Shown here piece after piece: positions 44,134 through 52,623 of a stretch of DNA of 64,000 nucleotides (its first letter is position 1; each line of letters opens with the position of its first letter). Made by a program: the position numbers and the translations under genes. The notes below the pieces were generated by a model. The model did no database searches, was not told the DNA's origin, and saw only the letters and a program-made list of their open reading frames with translations. The DNA is taken from the NCBI GenBank assembly GCA_964467165.1, contig CAYXOL010000028.1:3597-67596 (forward strand). The letters run 5' to 3'. The DNA comes from Clostridium_AD sp964467165. Lineage in GTDB: Bacteria; Bacillota; Clostridia; Clostridiales; Clostridiaceae.

Positions 44134-44192
44134 GATGTCGAAGTGCGCTAATAACTCAAATAGAACTAATCACTAAAGCGCCCTTCAACATT
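44134..44192 (-). terminator. Terminator of the ATP-grasp/HAD operon
   Basis: On the minus strand ATGTTGAAGGGCGCT pairs with AGCGCACTTCGACAT across a loop of about 29 bases, with two mismatches, and is followed by a T-rich tail. It lies just past the stop at 44205. Confidence 0.6.
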
Positions 44193-44204
44193 GCTTTATT
44201 CTTT

Positions 44205-45503
44205 TTAACCTCTCCAATCTATCAAGCATTCTATATTTCCAGTATCAAAGGTAGGCATGCATAACTTTTCTTTCACCAGTTTCCTTTCTATAAAAGAATT
44301 ATCTATAAATATACTTTGAATACTATTATCCATATACTCATATTTATACTCACTTGCATCTATTTCTATAATTTTATTAAATAAGGTTTCTGGAATTTTT
44401 AGCTTATTTAATGTGTTTATAATATCCACATTATGTTTAGTAATCAATATAATTTCTTTATTATTGTTTAGACACTGATACAAATAAAAAAACATATATT
44501 GATTATATATCTTTTTATCAAATACTAATGTATCATCAAAATCTAAATATACCCTTTCATAATTTATATCGATTTTATATCTATTAATTAGCGTTCTATC
44601 AACTTCAATATTATAGTTATTAGGTAATATATCTATATCTTCATTATTAAAATCCAATATGGAGAGCAATGGAAAATTAATATCTAGGTTTCTACTTATA
44701 CATGACGTACCTGCCATCCTTGTTGATATTTCCATTAATTTATATTTATTATTTGAATCTTTTTTCAACTGAAAATACCAATATCCTCTAAATTTCAATT
44801 TACTATTTATTATTTGTGATATATTTTTAACTTCTTCTTCTAATTTTACGATATTTGCTTTTACACTTATACCTCCGAAAGTCCTTTCTCTTGTCCTTTC
44901 ACATACAAATCTCAAATTCATATCTTTATCAGTGAAACAATCAATTGTAATTTCATCTCCACATAAATATTCACACATTATCATTCTATTATTTCCTTGC
45001 ATATAAAATTTTATTTCTTCTTCATTATGAGCTATAAATGTACCTTTCCCCCCTTGTCCATCATCTGGTTTTAAAAAAACCGGATATTGACTAACATTAG
45101 CTAAATTAGTATAAATGTTAGGCGTAAAATCATACTGATAAAAAAGTTTATAAGTTAGTGATTTATATCTACATATTTTTGTAGTTTCTAAATCCGCACA
45201 TATAACCGTGGCAAATATTTTTTTTTCATTTTCTTTTAAATATAATGCCACTGAATCATGTGTAGGAATAATAAAGTCTATTGCTTTATTTATCAAAATC
45301 CCATTAAATTTTTCAATAAAATCACAATCAGCTATATTAGGAACGTCCCCTATATAATTTTTATATATATATTCACCATGATCATCTATACTAGATGCCC
45401 CAAAAAGTTCTACCCTTAAACAATTTCTAAGTGCAAAGTTGATATCTATTGCAGTCACTGAGCCGCACGGAAAAACTAAAACCTTCTTTTTCAATTTACT
45501 CAC
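44205..45503 (-). CDS. ATP-grasp ligase fused to a HAD-like phosphatase domain
   Basis: A 432-residue two-domain protein. Residues about 1-300 are ATP-grasp: LKPDDGQGGKGTF (K145 and the glycine loop), CEYLCGDEITIDCF and MEISTRMAGTS with the metal-binding Glu258. Residues 315-430 are a compact HAD domain with motif I D321-x-D323-x-T325 (YLDFDDTLV), LITKH and FIDNS. ATP-grasp enzymes join a carboxylate to an amine or thiol. The protein may activate an acid and act on a phosphorylated partner. The start could also be the TTG at 45494 after AGGTGA. It is last in a three-gene operon. Confidence 0.82.
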   Translation of the reverse strand: MSKLKKKVLVFPCGSVTAIDINFALRNCLRVELFGASSIDDHGEYIYKNYIGDVPNIADCDFIEKFNGILINKAIDFIIPTHDSVALYLKENEKKIFATVICADLETTKICRYKSLTYKLFYQYDFTPNIYTNLANVSQYPVFLKPDDGQGGKGTFIAHNEEEIKFYMQGNNRMIMCEYLCGDEITIDCFTDKDMNLRFVCERTRERTFGGISVKANIVKLEEEVKNISQIINSKLKFRGYWYFQLKKDSNNKYKLMEISTRMAGTSCISRNLDINFPLLSILDFNNEDIDILPNNYNIEVDRTLINRYKIDINYERVYLDFDDTLVFDKKIYNQYMFFYLYQCLNNNKEIILITKHNVDIINTLNKLKIPETLFNKIIEIDASEYKYEYMDNSIQSIFIDNSFIERKLVKEKLCMPTFDTGNIECLIDWRG

Positions 45504-45506
45504 CTA

Positions 45507-46454
45507 CTAAATTAAATTTTTAATAATAAATTTCATATCTTCTATGTTATATCTTTGATCAATAGGGATTGGTATCATTTTTTCAGTTAAATAATATTCA
45601 AACTTTTCACTAGTTATTTTCTGCTTAATTTCATTCCAATAAGTTGCTACATAAATCTTATTTTTTATTAGCTTATTTCTTAAATTATTATCATTTATTA
45701 ATAATGGATAAAACATAGGACCGTTTATGTTACTTATATCTATCTTTAATTCATTATGATTCTTAAAATTTTCATGCAAATACAAAAAGTTTTCATTTCT
45801 TAAAGACTTACATTTACTATAGTCAACACTAGATAAAATAGCGCATGTTAGTCTAGACATCTTTTTTATTCCACATTTACTTAAATACTCTTCATTTTTT
45901 TTAAATAATTCATAACTTTCACTTGCTGTCATGTCAATTCTTTTTAGTAAATATTCATATCTATCATATGAGGTTTCCTCTTCAAACTTTTTATCTAATA
46001 GTTTATTTGTATATAAATACCCGCCGTCAGAAACTCCAAAAAACTTTCTTGTTGAATAAATTGTATCTGTGTCATTTAAAGGCATTTCAAAAAATGCTTG
46101 AGTATTATCAATTATTACATTTTTAAATTTTTCTTTCACCTTATATACATTTTCAGAATTCATTCCAAAGTAATTTACATACAAAAAGCATTCTTCATAA
46201 GATAATTTTTTATTAAAAACAGGCTCAAATTTATCATTTATAAGATAATATTCATAATTAACATTCTCCTCAATTATAGGTTCTAGTACACTATCGCATA
46301 TATAATAGGGTATATATATTTTTTTATACCGCCCTGCCTTTAAAATGTACTGTAAGCAATACCTAGCACTATTTAAATGTATAGCATTTATGTGGTATTC
46401 ATTACCTATATTTAATTCTAATTCAAAAAAACCACCAATTTCTCTACTTATCAT
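45507..46454 (-). CDS. DegT-like PLP-dependent protein, divergent
   Basis: A 315-residue protein that resembles a shortened DegT/DnrJ/EryC1 aminotransferase: LNSARYCLQYIL, IPYYICDSVLEPI, a VIIDNTQAFFE aspartate block and STRKFFGVSDGGYL, where the lysine is in the PLP-lysine position. Family members usually exceed 360 residues, and the C-terminal region is reduced here. It is four bases upstream of the ATP-grasp/HAD gene and three bases downstream of wbqC, so the three act together. It may transaminate a keto sugar or be a non-catalytic relative. Confidence 0.75.
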   Translation of the reverse strand: MISREIGGFFELELNIGNEYHINAIHLNSARYCLQYILKAGRYKKIYIPYYICDSVLEPIIEENVNYEYYLINDKFEPVFNKKLSYEECFLYVNYFGMNSENVYKVKEKFKNVIIDNTQAFFEMPLNDTDTIYSTRKFFGVSDGGYLYTNKLLDKKFEEETSYDRYEYLLKRIDMTASESYELFKKNEEYLSKCGIKKMSRLTCAILSSVDYSKCKSLRNENFLYLHENFKNHNELKIDISNINGPMFYPLLINDNNLRNKLIKNKIYVATYWNEIKQKITSEKFEYYLTEKMIPIPIDQRYNIEDMKFIIKNLI

Positions 46455-46456
46455 AT

Positions 46457-47158
46457 TTATACCAACTCATATTCATTTAATAATCGCTTAACTTCTTCCT
46501 TAGAATTAAACATCAATACATCTATAATCGATAAATTCGGAATGAAATCACCGTTAAATTGCTTATATTTTACCTCTTTTATTTTTATAAAAAATAAGTC
46601 TATTTCCTGCTCTTTAAACTTAGCTTTTGAGTATAATTCCATCCCACCTATAGCATTAATATAAGTATCGGAACCCAATATTTTGTTTACATGTATAACT
46701 TTTTCTTGTCCTGTAAGTGATTTATCTTTTTTCAGCTGTGAAGAAATAATTATTTCTGTATTAATCTCTAAAAAATTACAGATTTTCACTATGCTATTTG
46801 TAATAAATCTGGATAGGTTTTTCTCTTTATAATTTAAAATATCTCTTATAACATTAATCATATCTCCAAAATACGGAGCTCTTGAATATGCTAATTCTAT
46901 AGATTTTAAAAATTTATTGTTTTCATATTCAAAGTTATCCACTAAGGATTTTTCATTTATATTAAGATTAAAATTTTCTTTTTTAATTTTTAAAGTAATC
47001 ATACTGGCTTTTCCATTAATTAGCAGCCTATTTCTATTTATCCATCCACCTTTTATAAATTGAATATCATCGTAAATCACATATTTATCAACAGTATTTA
47101 TCGTTTGAAAATACCCAATGTATGGAAATATATATGGTTGCATTATTCCCACTCTCAT
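46457..47158 (-). CDS. wbqC: WbqC-family protein
   Basis: A 233-residue WbqC-like protein: MRVGIMQPYIFPYIGYFQ at the N-terminus, YDDIQFIKGGWINRNRL and the C-terminal INAIGGMELY. The family occurs in O-antigen and amino-sugar loci, and its chemistry is not established to my knowledge. The open frame runs 81 codons further upstream, but those codons belong to a decayed glycosyltransferase; GGGGGG lies just before the ATG at 47158. It starts a tight operon with the DegT-like and ATP-grasp/HAD genes. Confidence 0.88.
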   Translation of the reverse strand: MRVGIMQPYIFPYIGYFQTINTVDKYVIYDDIQFIKGGWINRNRLLINGKASMITLKIKKENFNLNINEKSLVDNFEYENNKFLKSIELAYSRAPYFGDMINVIRDILNYKEKNLSRFITNSIVKICNFLEINTEIIISSQLKKDKSLTGQEKVIHVNKILGSDTYINAIGGMELYSKAKFKEQEIDLFFIKIKEVKYKQFNGDFIPNLSIIDVLMFNSKEEVKRLLNEYELV

Positions 47159-47636
47159 TCTATTTCCCCCCTTATATTTTTTTATTATAGTCCATAAATT
47201 TCTTCCTGAATCTTCTCCATTTAAACGAATATCATTAGAATATTGACATACGGTTCTAAAACTATCATTGAGGTATTCACCATTATTAATATACTTAATT
47301 TTATTACTCTTAAGCATATATTGCTCTTCTAACTCTTGTACATAACTTGTCGTACTGTCATCACATATAATAATCTTAATATTTCTATAACCTTGATTCA
47401 ATGCAGAATCAAGACCTTGCTTACGATATCAAGTTCGCCATTTTACAGTTTTGAAAATATTTTTGCATGTTATTAATATATATGTATAACATTTTTATTT
47501 TATGAATCATTCGTTTTAGTTCATTCACCTCACTCATAACCACATAATAGTGTTCTGTATTAAAGGGAGTAACCTTCTGCTTTAATGCATAGGGGGTTTT
47601 ATTTTTAATATTAGCATTGAGGCAGCCATATTCCAT
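47159..47636 (-). pseudogene. Decayed GT2 glycosyltransferase gene
   Basis: The minus strand between vioA and wbqC carries pieces of a family 2 glycosyltransferase in more than one frame. LDSALNQGYRNIKIIICDD and a following YINNGEYLN correspond to MSALNQTYTSIEIIICDD and YYNNG of the intact gene at 43046. Upstream, a 71-codon frame (47421-47636) has no ribosome binding site. The N-terminal PTYN motif and the DXD region are missing. The decayed 3' end is fused in frame to wbqC. Confidence 0.65.
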
Positions 47637-47654
47637 ATTAAAAATTATGAAGGT

Positions 47655-47681
47655 ACACTTTTAAACTGATCGCATAAAATA
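47655..47681 (+). promoter_or_regulatory. Sigma-K-like promoter for the VioA-like aminotransferase
   Basis: AC at 47655-47656, 16 bases, then CATAAAATA at 47673-47681, a full match to AC-N16-CATANNNTA. It ends 128 bp before the ATG at 47810, longer than for the other two full matches. Confidence 0.45.
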
Positions 47682-47809
47682 AATGGGAGAACATTTTTCT
47701 TCTTACTAATATGCAGAAAATTTTCAAAAATATAATGTCTAAAAAATTAGTAGTATTCCTTTAATTATTTAGGCGCAAAAGAGCAAATTAAATTTTGAGG
47801 TGAATGATA

Positions 47810-48916
47810 ATGAATCAAAAACCAATATTAGTAACTCGTTCGTCTATGCCTCCACTGGAGGAATACACAAATGAAATAAAATCAATTTGGGATACAGCAT
47901 GGCTAACTAATATAGGAGAATTTCACAAACAATTAGAACAGGATCTTATGAAATATTTAGGAGTAGATAATATTTCATTATTTACCAATGGGCATATGGC
48001 ATTAGAACTTTTAATTCAAGCGATGAATTTAACAGGGGAAGTTATTACAACACCTTTTACATTTGCATCAACGACACATGCCATTGTAAGAAATAGATTA
48101 ACTCCTGTTTTTTGTGATATTAATTCAGATGATTATACTATGGATGTAACAAAAATAGAAAGATTAATAACAGATAAAACAACTGCTATTCTGCCTATTC
48201 ATGTTTATGGACATATTTGCAATATCCATGAAATTGAAAAGATTGCTAGTAAATACGATTTGAAAGTAATTTATGATGCAGCTCATACTTTTGGCGAAAA
48301 AGTAAATGGACAAGGTATAGGAAGATTTGGAGATGCCTCAATGTTTAGCTTTCATGCTACAAAAGTATATAATACTATCGAAGGTGGAGCAGTAACATTT
48401 TCTGATGAGAATATTGGAAAACAGCTATCTAAATTAAAAAACTTTGGTATTAAATCACAAGAAATGGTAGATGGTGTTGGTTCAAATGCAAAAATGAATG
48501 AATTTCAAGCAGCTATGGGTATTTGTAACCTACGTCATATAACAGAAGAAATATCCAAAAGAAAAACTGTAGTTGAAAGATATCATAAATGGCTTTCAAA
48601 TATAAATGGGCTTAAAATAATGTATGATAAAGAGAATATTCAATCAAACTATGCTTATTTCCCAGTTGTGTTTGATGAAAAAGTATTTGGTTTTAGTAGA
48701 AATGAAGTGTGTGATAAATTAAAGGAAAATAATATATTTGCAAGAAAATATTTTTATCCATTAACTAGTACCTTTGATTGCTATCATGGAAAATTTAATG
48801 TAAATAAAACACCAATAGCGCAGCATATTGCTAAACGAGTACTAACATTACCACTTTATGCTGATTTAAGTTTAGATGATGTTGATAGAATTTGTTATAT
48901 CGTATTGAATTTGTAA
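47810..48916 (+). CDS. Sugar-nucleotide aminotransferase, VioA-like (DegT/DnrJ/EryC1)
   Basis: A 368-residue PLP enzyme. The N-terminus (KPILVTRSSMPPLEEY) and WLTNIGEFHKQLEQ blocks resemble VioA. The active-site lysine is in SFHATKVYNTIEGGAV, and VIYDAAHTFG holds the PLP-binding aspartate. VioA makes dTDP-4-amino-4,6-dideoxyglucose from the RmlB product, and rmlA and rmlB are 2-4 kb away without rmlC/rmlD. I start at 47810, nine bases after GAGG, not the ATG two codons earlier. A fossil acetyltransferase lies just downstream on the opposite strand. Confidence 0.88.
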   Translation: MNQKPILVTRSSMPPLEEYTNEIKSIWDTAWLTNIGEFHKQLEQDLMKYLGVDNISLFTNGHMALELLIQAMNLTGEVITTPFTFASTTHAIVRNRLTPVFCDINSDDYTMDVTKIERLITDKTTAILPIHVYGHICNIHEIEKIASKYDLKVIYDAAHTFGEKVNGQGIGRFGDASMFSFHATKVYNTIEGGAVTFSDENIGKQLSKLKNFGIKSQEMVDGVGSNAKMNEFQAAMGICNLRHITEEISKRKTVVERYHKWLSNINGLKIMYDKENIQSNYAYFPVVFDEKVFGFSRNEVCDKLKENNIFARKYFYPLTSTFDCYHGKFNVNKTPIAQHIAKRVLTLPLYADLSLDDVDRICYIVLNL

Positions 48917-48977
48917 TTATAAAATATACTCTTAATCCTCAAATAATTCATAATTAAAATAATTTGACATATAAAGC

Positions 48978-49026
48978 AACTCCTTCTTTTAATAATTTAT
49001 TATATAAATTATTAAAAGAAGGAGTT
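48978..49026. terminator. Terminator downstream of the VioA-like gene
   Basis: Arms at 48978-49000 and 49004-49026 form a perfect 23-base stem with a three-base loop. It begins about 60 bp after the VioA-like stop. AT-rich arms supply T tracts in both directions. Confidence 0.75.
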
Positions 49027-49029
49027 ACC

Positions 49030-49162
49030 ATTAGTACCTGTTCCAACTTCGAGCATAGTACTAATATATTGGATTAATAGTGTAACAATCAAGAATAACA
49101 GCATCATGGCCCAATGTACAATCAAAATTTATAATTACATAGTTTCCAATTTTGATGTTAGC
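49030..49162 (-). pseudogene. Fossil hexapeptide acetyltransferase (VioB/NeuD-like)
   Basis: The minus strand reads ANIKIGNYVIINFDCTLGHD, then AVILDCYTINP, which is typical of sugar N-acetyltransferases with left-handed beta-helices. A stop and frame change follow, and the next piece, STMLEVGTGTN, continues the family pattern. No start or full domain remains. The partner of a VioA-type aminotransferase is normally an acetyltransferase like this, and the relic lies next to the VioA-like gene. Confidence 0.65.
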
Positions 49163-49197
49163 AGTTATTTATCTATAACGAACGTTAAATTCTATAA

Positions 49198-50310
49198 TTA
49201 GGTAAACTTAGTATTAAAATTATTTATTAATATTAGCCCATCACTTTTTAAATATTTTTTTATAAATATTAGAATATCGGAGGATTTATTTAACTCTACT
49301 TGTATACTTGAAAAAATAATATAATCAAAAAATCTGTCTTCATAAGATAATTCACAATTATCAATGTTTCCAATAATAACCTTTGCAAAGGCTTTCGCTA
49401 TTTCCCCAGCATTTTTATTTGATTCTATACCATATACATTAGCATTTTTAAAAATATTTTTTATTCCCAGCAAATTTGCACCACAGCCACAACCAATTTC
49501 TAATACATTAAATTCTTCTAACCTCTTCCTATTGATTAGTTTAATTATTTCATAACTTATACCCTTACATTCTTTCCAACTAAATCCCCACTTTTTTTCA
49601 AATTTTCTTTGATTCATTTTTAAAATTTTAGAATACTCATATGGATTTTCACCAAAGGTAAGATTACCATAATGATGTATAAAGGTATCCATGCAAAGCA
49701 TTAATCTATATTTAGCTTTTCTTATTCTTAAAGAATAATCGTCATCCTCAAAATTTCCTGGAGTAAATTCTTCATCAAGTAGACCAATTTTTTCTATCAC
49801 TTCTCTTTTAATAGATATACAAAAACCAATTAACTTTAACCGTTCCTCCCATTTATTTTCATCAGAGATATTATATTTTTCTGCAAAACATATCATTTCT
49901 TCTAGGGTATTATATTCTACACTTATTTGCTGATAATAAGGGCATCTATTAGCAACTGCTCCAACTGCACCTATATCTTCACAGCTATATAAGCACTTAT
50001 TTAAATTCATAAGCCAATTTGGAGTAACCACCACATCGTTATTTAAAAGTAAGATATTATCTCCATCAGCAATATTTATTCCTTGATTACAGCCTTTTGG
50101 AAAACCAACATTTTCTTCGTTAAATATTGTTTTTATGTCTTGCTGGCTATTTAACCAATCAACGGTCCCATCAGTAGAATGGTTATCTACTACAATAATT
50201 TCATAATTATTTGTATCAGTATATTCTCTTATGCTCTCGATACATTGTTTTGTATATTCCAGTTTATTGTAAGTTAAAATTACTATACTTGTAATCATAT
50301 ATTTAGCCAT
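49198..50310 (-). CDS. GT2 glycosyltransferase fused to a SAM methyltransferase
   Basis: A 370-residue fusion. Residues about 5-250 are a family 2 rhamnosyltransferase-like domain: SIVILTYNKLEYTKQCI, VDNHSTDGT, LLNNDVVVTPNW and the acidic EEFTPGNFEDDDYSLR. From about 270 a class I methyltransferase starts with the SAM motif LEIGCGCGANLLG, and continues to IIFSSIQVEL. The methyltransferase part is short, about 95 residues, and may be incomplete at its C-terminus. A combined transfer and methylation of a sugar is plausible. GGAAG precedes the ATG. Confidence 0.85.
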   Translation of the reverse strand: MAKYMITSIVILTYNKLEYTKQCIESIREYTDTNNYEIIVVDNHSTDGTVDWLNSQQDIKTIFNEENVGFPKGCNQGINIADGDNILLLNNDVVVTPNWLMNLNKCLYSCEDIGAVGAVANRCPYYQQISVEYNTLEEMICFAEKYNISDENKWEERLKLIGFCISIKREVIEKIGLLDEEFTPGNFEDDDYSLRIRKAKYRLMLCMDTFIHHYGNLTFGENPYEYSKILKMNQRKFEKKWGFSWKECKGISYEIIKLINRKRLEEFNVLEIGCGCGANLLGIKNIFKNANVYGIESNKNAGEIAKAFAKVIIGNIDNCELSYEDRFFDYIIFSSIQVELNKSSDILIFIKKYLKSDGLILINNFNTKFT

Positions 50311-50414
50311 TGTAATTCTTCCTTTCTGCTAATATTAATTAAACCATCATCTTCGATGCTACAATACTCGCCAGTTCAAAAAGTGATTTATGTTTTATCT
50401 TTTTTATAACATGG

Positions 50415-50440
50415 GTCCCCTACTTATAGAAGTAAGGGAC
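50415..50440 (-). terminator. Hairpin after rmlB
   Basis: GTCCCCTACTT at 50415-50425 and AAGTAAGGGAC at 50430-50440 pair with one mismatch. It lies about 95 bp after the rmlB stop. The minus-strand tail is weakly T-rich. Confidence 0.55.
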
Positions 50441-50534
50441 TTTGGCTTTGAAATGTCATTAAATTTAAAAATTTGCAGTTAAGATTGATTTTTCACAAAC
50501 ATAAATTTCATTTATATTACCTCTTAATTTAAAT

Positions 50535-51584
50535 TTATTTATACATTTTTTTATAGTAATTCTGATACTCTCCAGAAGTAACATTATTAAGCCATATTAC
50601 ATTCTCTAGATACCACTTAATAGTTTTTTCAATTCCTGCTTCGAAAGTTATTTCTGATTTCCAATCCAATTCATTTTCTATATTACTAGAATCTATTGCA
50701 TATCTCCTATCGTGTCCTTTTCTATCTTGCACATATGCTATAAGCTCTTCTGTTATAGTATTATCAACATTTTCATTGAGAAATTTTATTATTTTTTTTA
50801 CTATACCAATGTTACTTTTCTCATTATGACCACCAATATTGTAAATTTTTCCCGTTTTTCCTTTTTCAATAACCATGTCAATAGCTCTATAGTGGTCTTC
50901 GACATATATCCAATCTCTTATATTTAACCCATCTCCATAAACAGGTATTGGTTTTTTATTCAAACAATTATTAATAATAAGTGGTATCAGCTTTTCTGGA
51001 AATTGGTATGGGCCATAGTTATTCGAAGACCTAGTTATATTTATAGGCATTTTATAGGTATCATAATATGCCTTAACAATTAAATCTGCTGATGCTTTAC
51101 TTGCAGAATAGGGACTATGAGGATCTAATGGAGTCTTCTCTGTAAAGTATCCTACCTCTCCTAAAGAACCGTACACTTCATCTGTAGATACTTGTAAGAA
51201 TTTCTTTCCTGTTTTGTAGCCTTCTTTAGTTTTCCATGCATCTTTAGCTGTATTTAATAAATTAGTAGTACCCATTACATTTGTTTTTATAAAAATTTCT
51301 GGTTCACTAATACTTCTATCCACATGTGATTCAGCCGCAAAGTTAACTACATAATCAATGTCATTTTCTTTAAATATTTTATTAACTGTTTCTTTATCAC
51401 ATATATCAGCATTTACAAATTTGTAATTAAGGTTATTCTCTACTCCTTTAACATTTTCAAGGTTTCCAGCATAAGTTAACTTATCAAGATTAATGATTTT
51501 TTTATCATTGTATTTTTTTAAAATATATATTATAAAATTTGAGCCAATAAATCCCGCCCCACCAGTTACAAGATAAGTTTTCAT
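50535..51584 (-). CDS. rmlB: dTDP-glucose 4,6-dehydratase
   Basis: A 349-residue RmlB. The NAD motif is GGAGFIGSNFI, followed by STDEVYGSLGE and the catalytic YSASKAS. Downstream blocks SNNYGPYQFPEKLIP and RDWIYVEDH are canonical. It makes dTDP-4-keto-6-deoxyglucose in the cytoplasm. rmlA lies about 95 bp upstream on the same strand. With no rmlC or rmlD in the window, the product most likely feeds the VioA-like aminotransferase. GGGGG precedes the ATG by eight bases. Confidence 0.95.
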   Translation of the reverse strand: MKTYLVTGGAGFIGSNFIIYILKKYNDKKIINLDKLTYAGNLENVKGVENNLNYKFVNADICDKETVNKIFKENDIDYVVNFAAESHVDRSISEPEIFIKTNVMGTTNLLNTAKDAWKTKEGYKTGKKFLQVSTDEVYGSLGEVGYFTEKTPLDPHSPYSASKASADLIVKAYYDTYKMPINITRSSNNYGPYQFPEKLIPLIINNCLNKKPIPVYGDGLNIRDWIYVEDHYRAIDMVIEKGKTGKIYNIGGHNEKSNIGIVKKIIKFLNENVDNTITEELIAYVQDRKGHDRRYAIDSSNIENELDWKSEITFEAGIEKTIKWYLENVIWLNNVTSGEYQNYYKKMYK

Positions 51585-51677
51585 TCTTTTATCCCCCTAT
51601 TTATCCTCTTGAAAAATCCAATCAAAGCTCCATCCAAATATCTCATTTCATCCCCGCCAGTACATCTAAGCATCATA

Positions 51678-52433
51678 TTATCTATCCCCTACCTTAAACT
51701 CTCTACTCAATATATAATCTAAATCTATATCCTTAGCTAATATATTAGCATTCATCAACGAATTAAAGGTACCAGCATCTGTCCACCATCCCTTCATAAT
51801 ATCATAGGAAAGAGAACCGTCTTTTAAATACCAATTGTTAACATCCGTAATTTCAAGTTCACCTCTATCAGATGGTTTTAATTCTTTAATAACCTTAAAC
51901 ACTCTATTGTCATAAATATATATTCCTGTAACACAGTAGTTACTTTTAGGATTTTCAGGTTTTTCCTCTATTGAAATTATTCTACCGTTCCTAACTTGTG
52001 CTATTCCATATCTTTCAGGGTCTGATACTTTTTTTAATAATAGCTCTGCACCCTCCCCCTCCTTTTCAAAGTTTTTTACATATTCATATATATCATCTTC
52101 AAATATATTATCTCCAAGTATGACAGTGCAACAATCTTTTCCAACAAATTCCTCGCATAATCCCAAAGCTTCTGCTATTCCACCAGGTTGATCTTGTATT
52201 TTAAAAGTATATTTAACCCCATATTCATATCCACTACCTAATAATTTTACTATAGCACCCATATGCTCTTTTCCTGAAACAATTATAATATCAATAATAT
52301 CTGCTTGTTTCATTTTAGCAATTAAATAATATATCATTGGATATTTTCCTACAGGAAGTAAATGCTTATTTGTTACCTTTATTAAGGGAAAAAGTCTTGA
52401 TCCCGTTCCTCCTGCTAGAATTATACCTTTCAT
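51678..52433 (-). CDS. rmlA: Glucose-1-phosphate thymidylyltransferase, short form
   Basis: A 251-residue nucleotidyltransferase with the signature LAGGTGSRLFPLIKVTNKHLLPV, cited here as residues about 6-28. QDQPGGIAEAL and LGDNIFEDD are also typical. It makes dTDP-glucose from glucose-1-phosphate and dTTP. It is about 40 residues shorter than classic RmlA (about 290), lacking the C-terminal allosteric helices; this short form is common in Firmicutes and archaea. I start at 52433, after GAGG. It pairs with rmlB. Confidence 0.92.
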   Translation of the reverse strand: MKGIILAGGTGSRLFPLIKVTNKHLLPVGKYPMIYYLIAKMKQADIIDIIIVSGKEHMGAIVKLLGSGYEYGVKYTFKIQDQPGGIAEALGLCEEFVGKDCCTVILGDNIFEDDIYEYVKNFEKEGEGAELLLKKVSDPERYGIAQVRNGRIISIEEKPENPKSNYCVTGIYIYDNRVFKVIKELKPSDRGELEITDVNNWYLKDGSLSYDIMKGWWTDAGTFNSLMNANILAKDIDLDYILSREFKVGDR

Positions 52434-52539
52434 AAATATCACGCCTCTTTATTGAAATTTTTTTGATTAAATCAAACACTGTATATATAGTTTTGAAGTT
52501 CAGTATATTATATTAAACTACTACCTTCTTTTGTTACAT

Positions 52540-52578
52540 AAAAAAAAGATTACTGTATTAATTTAATGCAGTAATCTT
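52540..52578 (-). terminator. Terminator of the propeller/coiled-coil gene
   Basis: AAGATTACTG at 52547-52556 and CAGTAATCTT at 52569-52578 form a perfect ten-base stem extended by ATTAA/TTAAT. On the minus strand eight T follow. It lies about 45 bp after the stop at 52624. Confidence 0.88.
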
Positions 52579-52623
52579 AAATAAGCCTTTAGACTTATTT
52601 ATATAATATATTATAATTATCCA

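Noticed and set aside
47159..47401. 81-residue N-terminal extension of WbqC containing a GT2-like IIICDD motif
   Set aside because: A strong ribosome binding site precedes the internal ATG at 47158, and the extension matches a broken glycosyltransferase, so I treat it as a pseudogene read-through.
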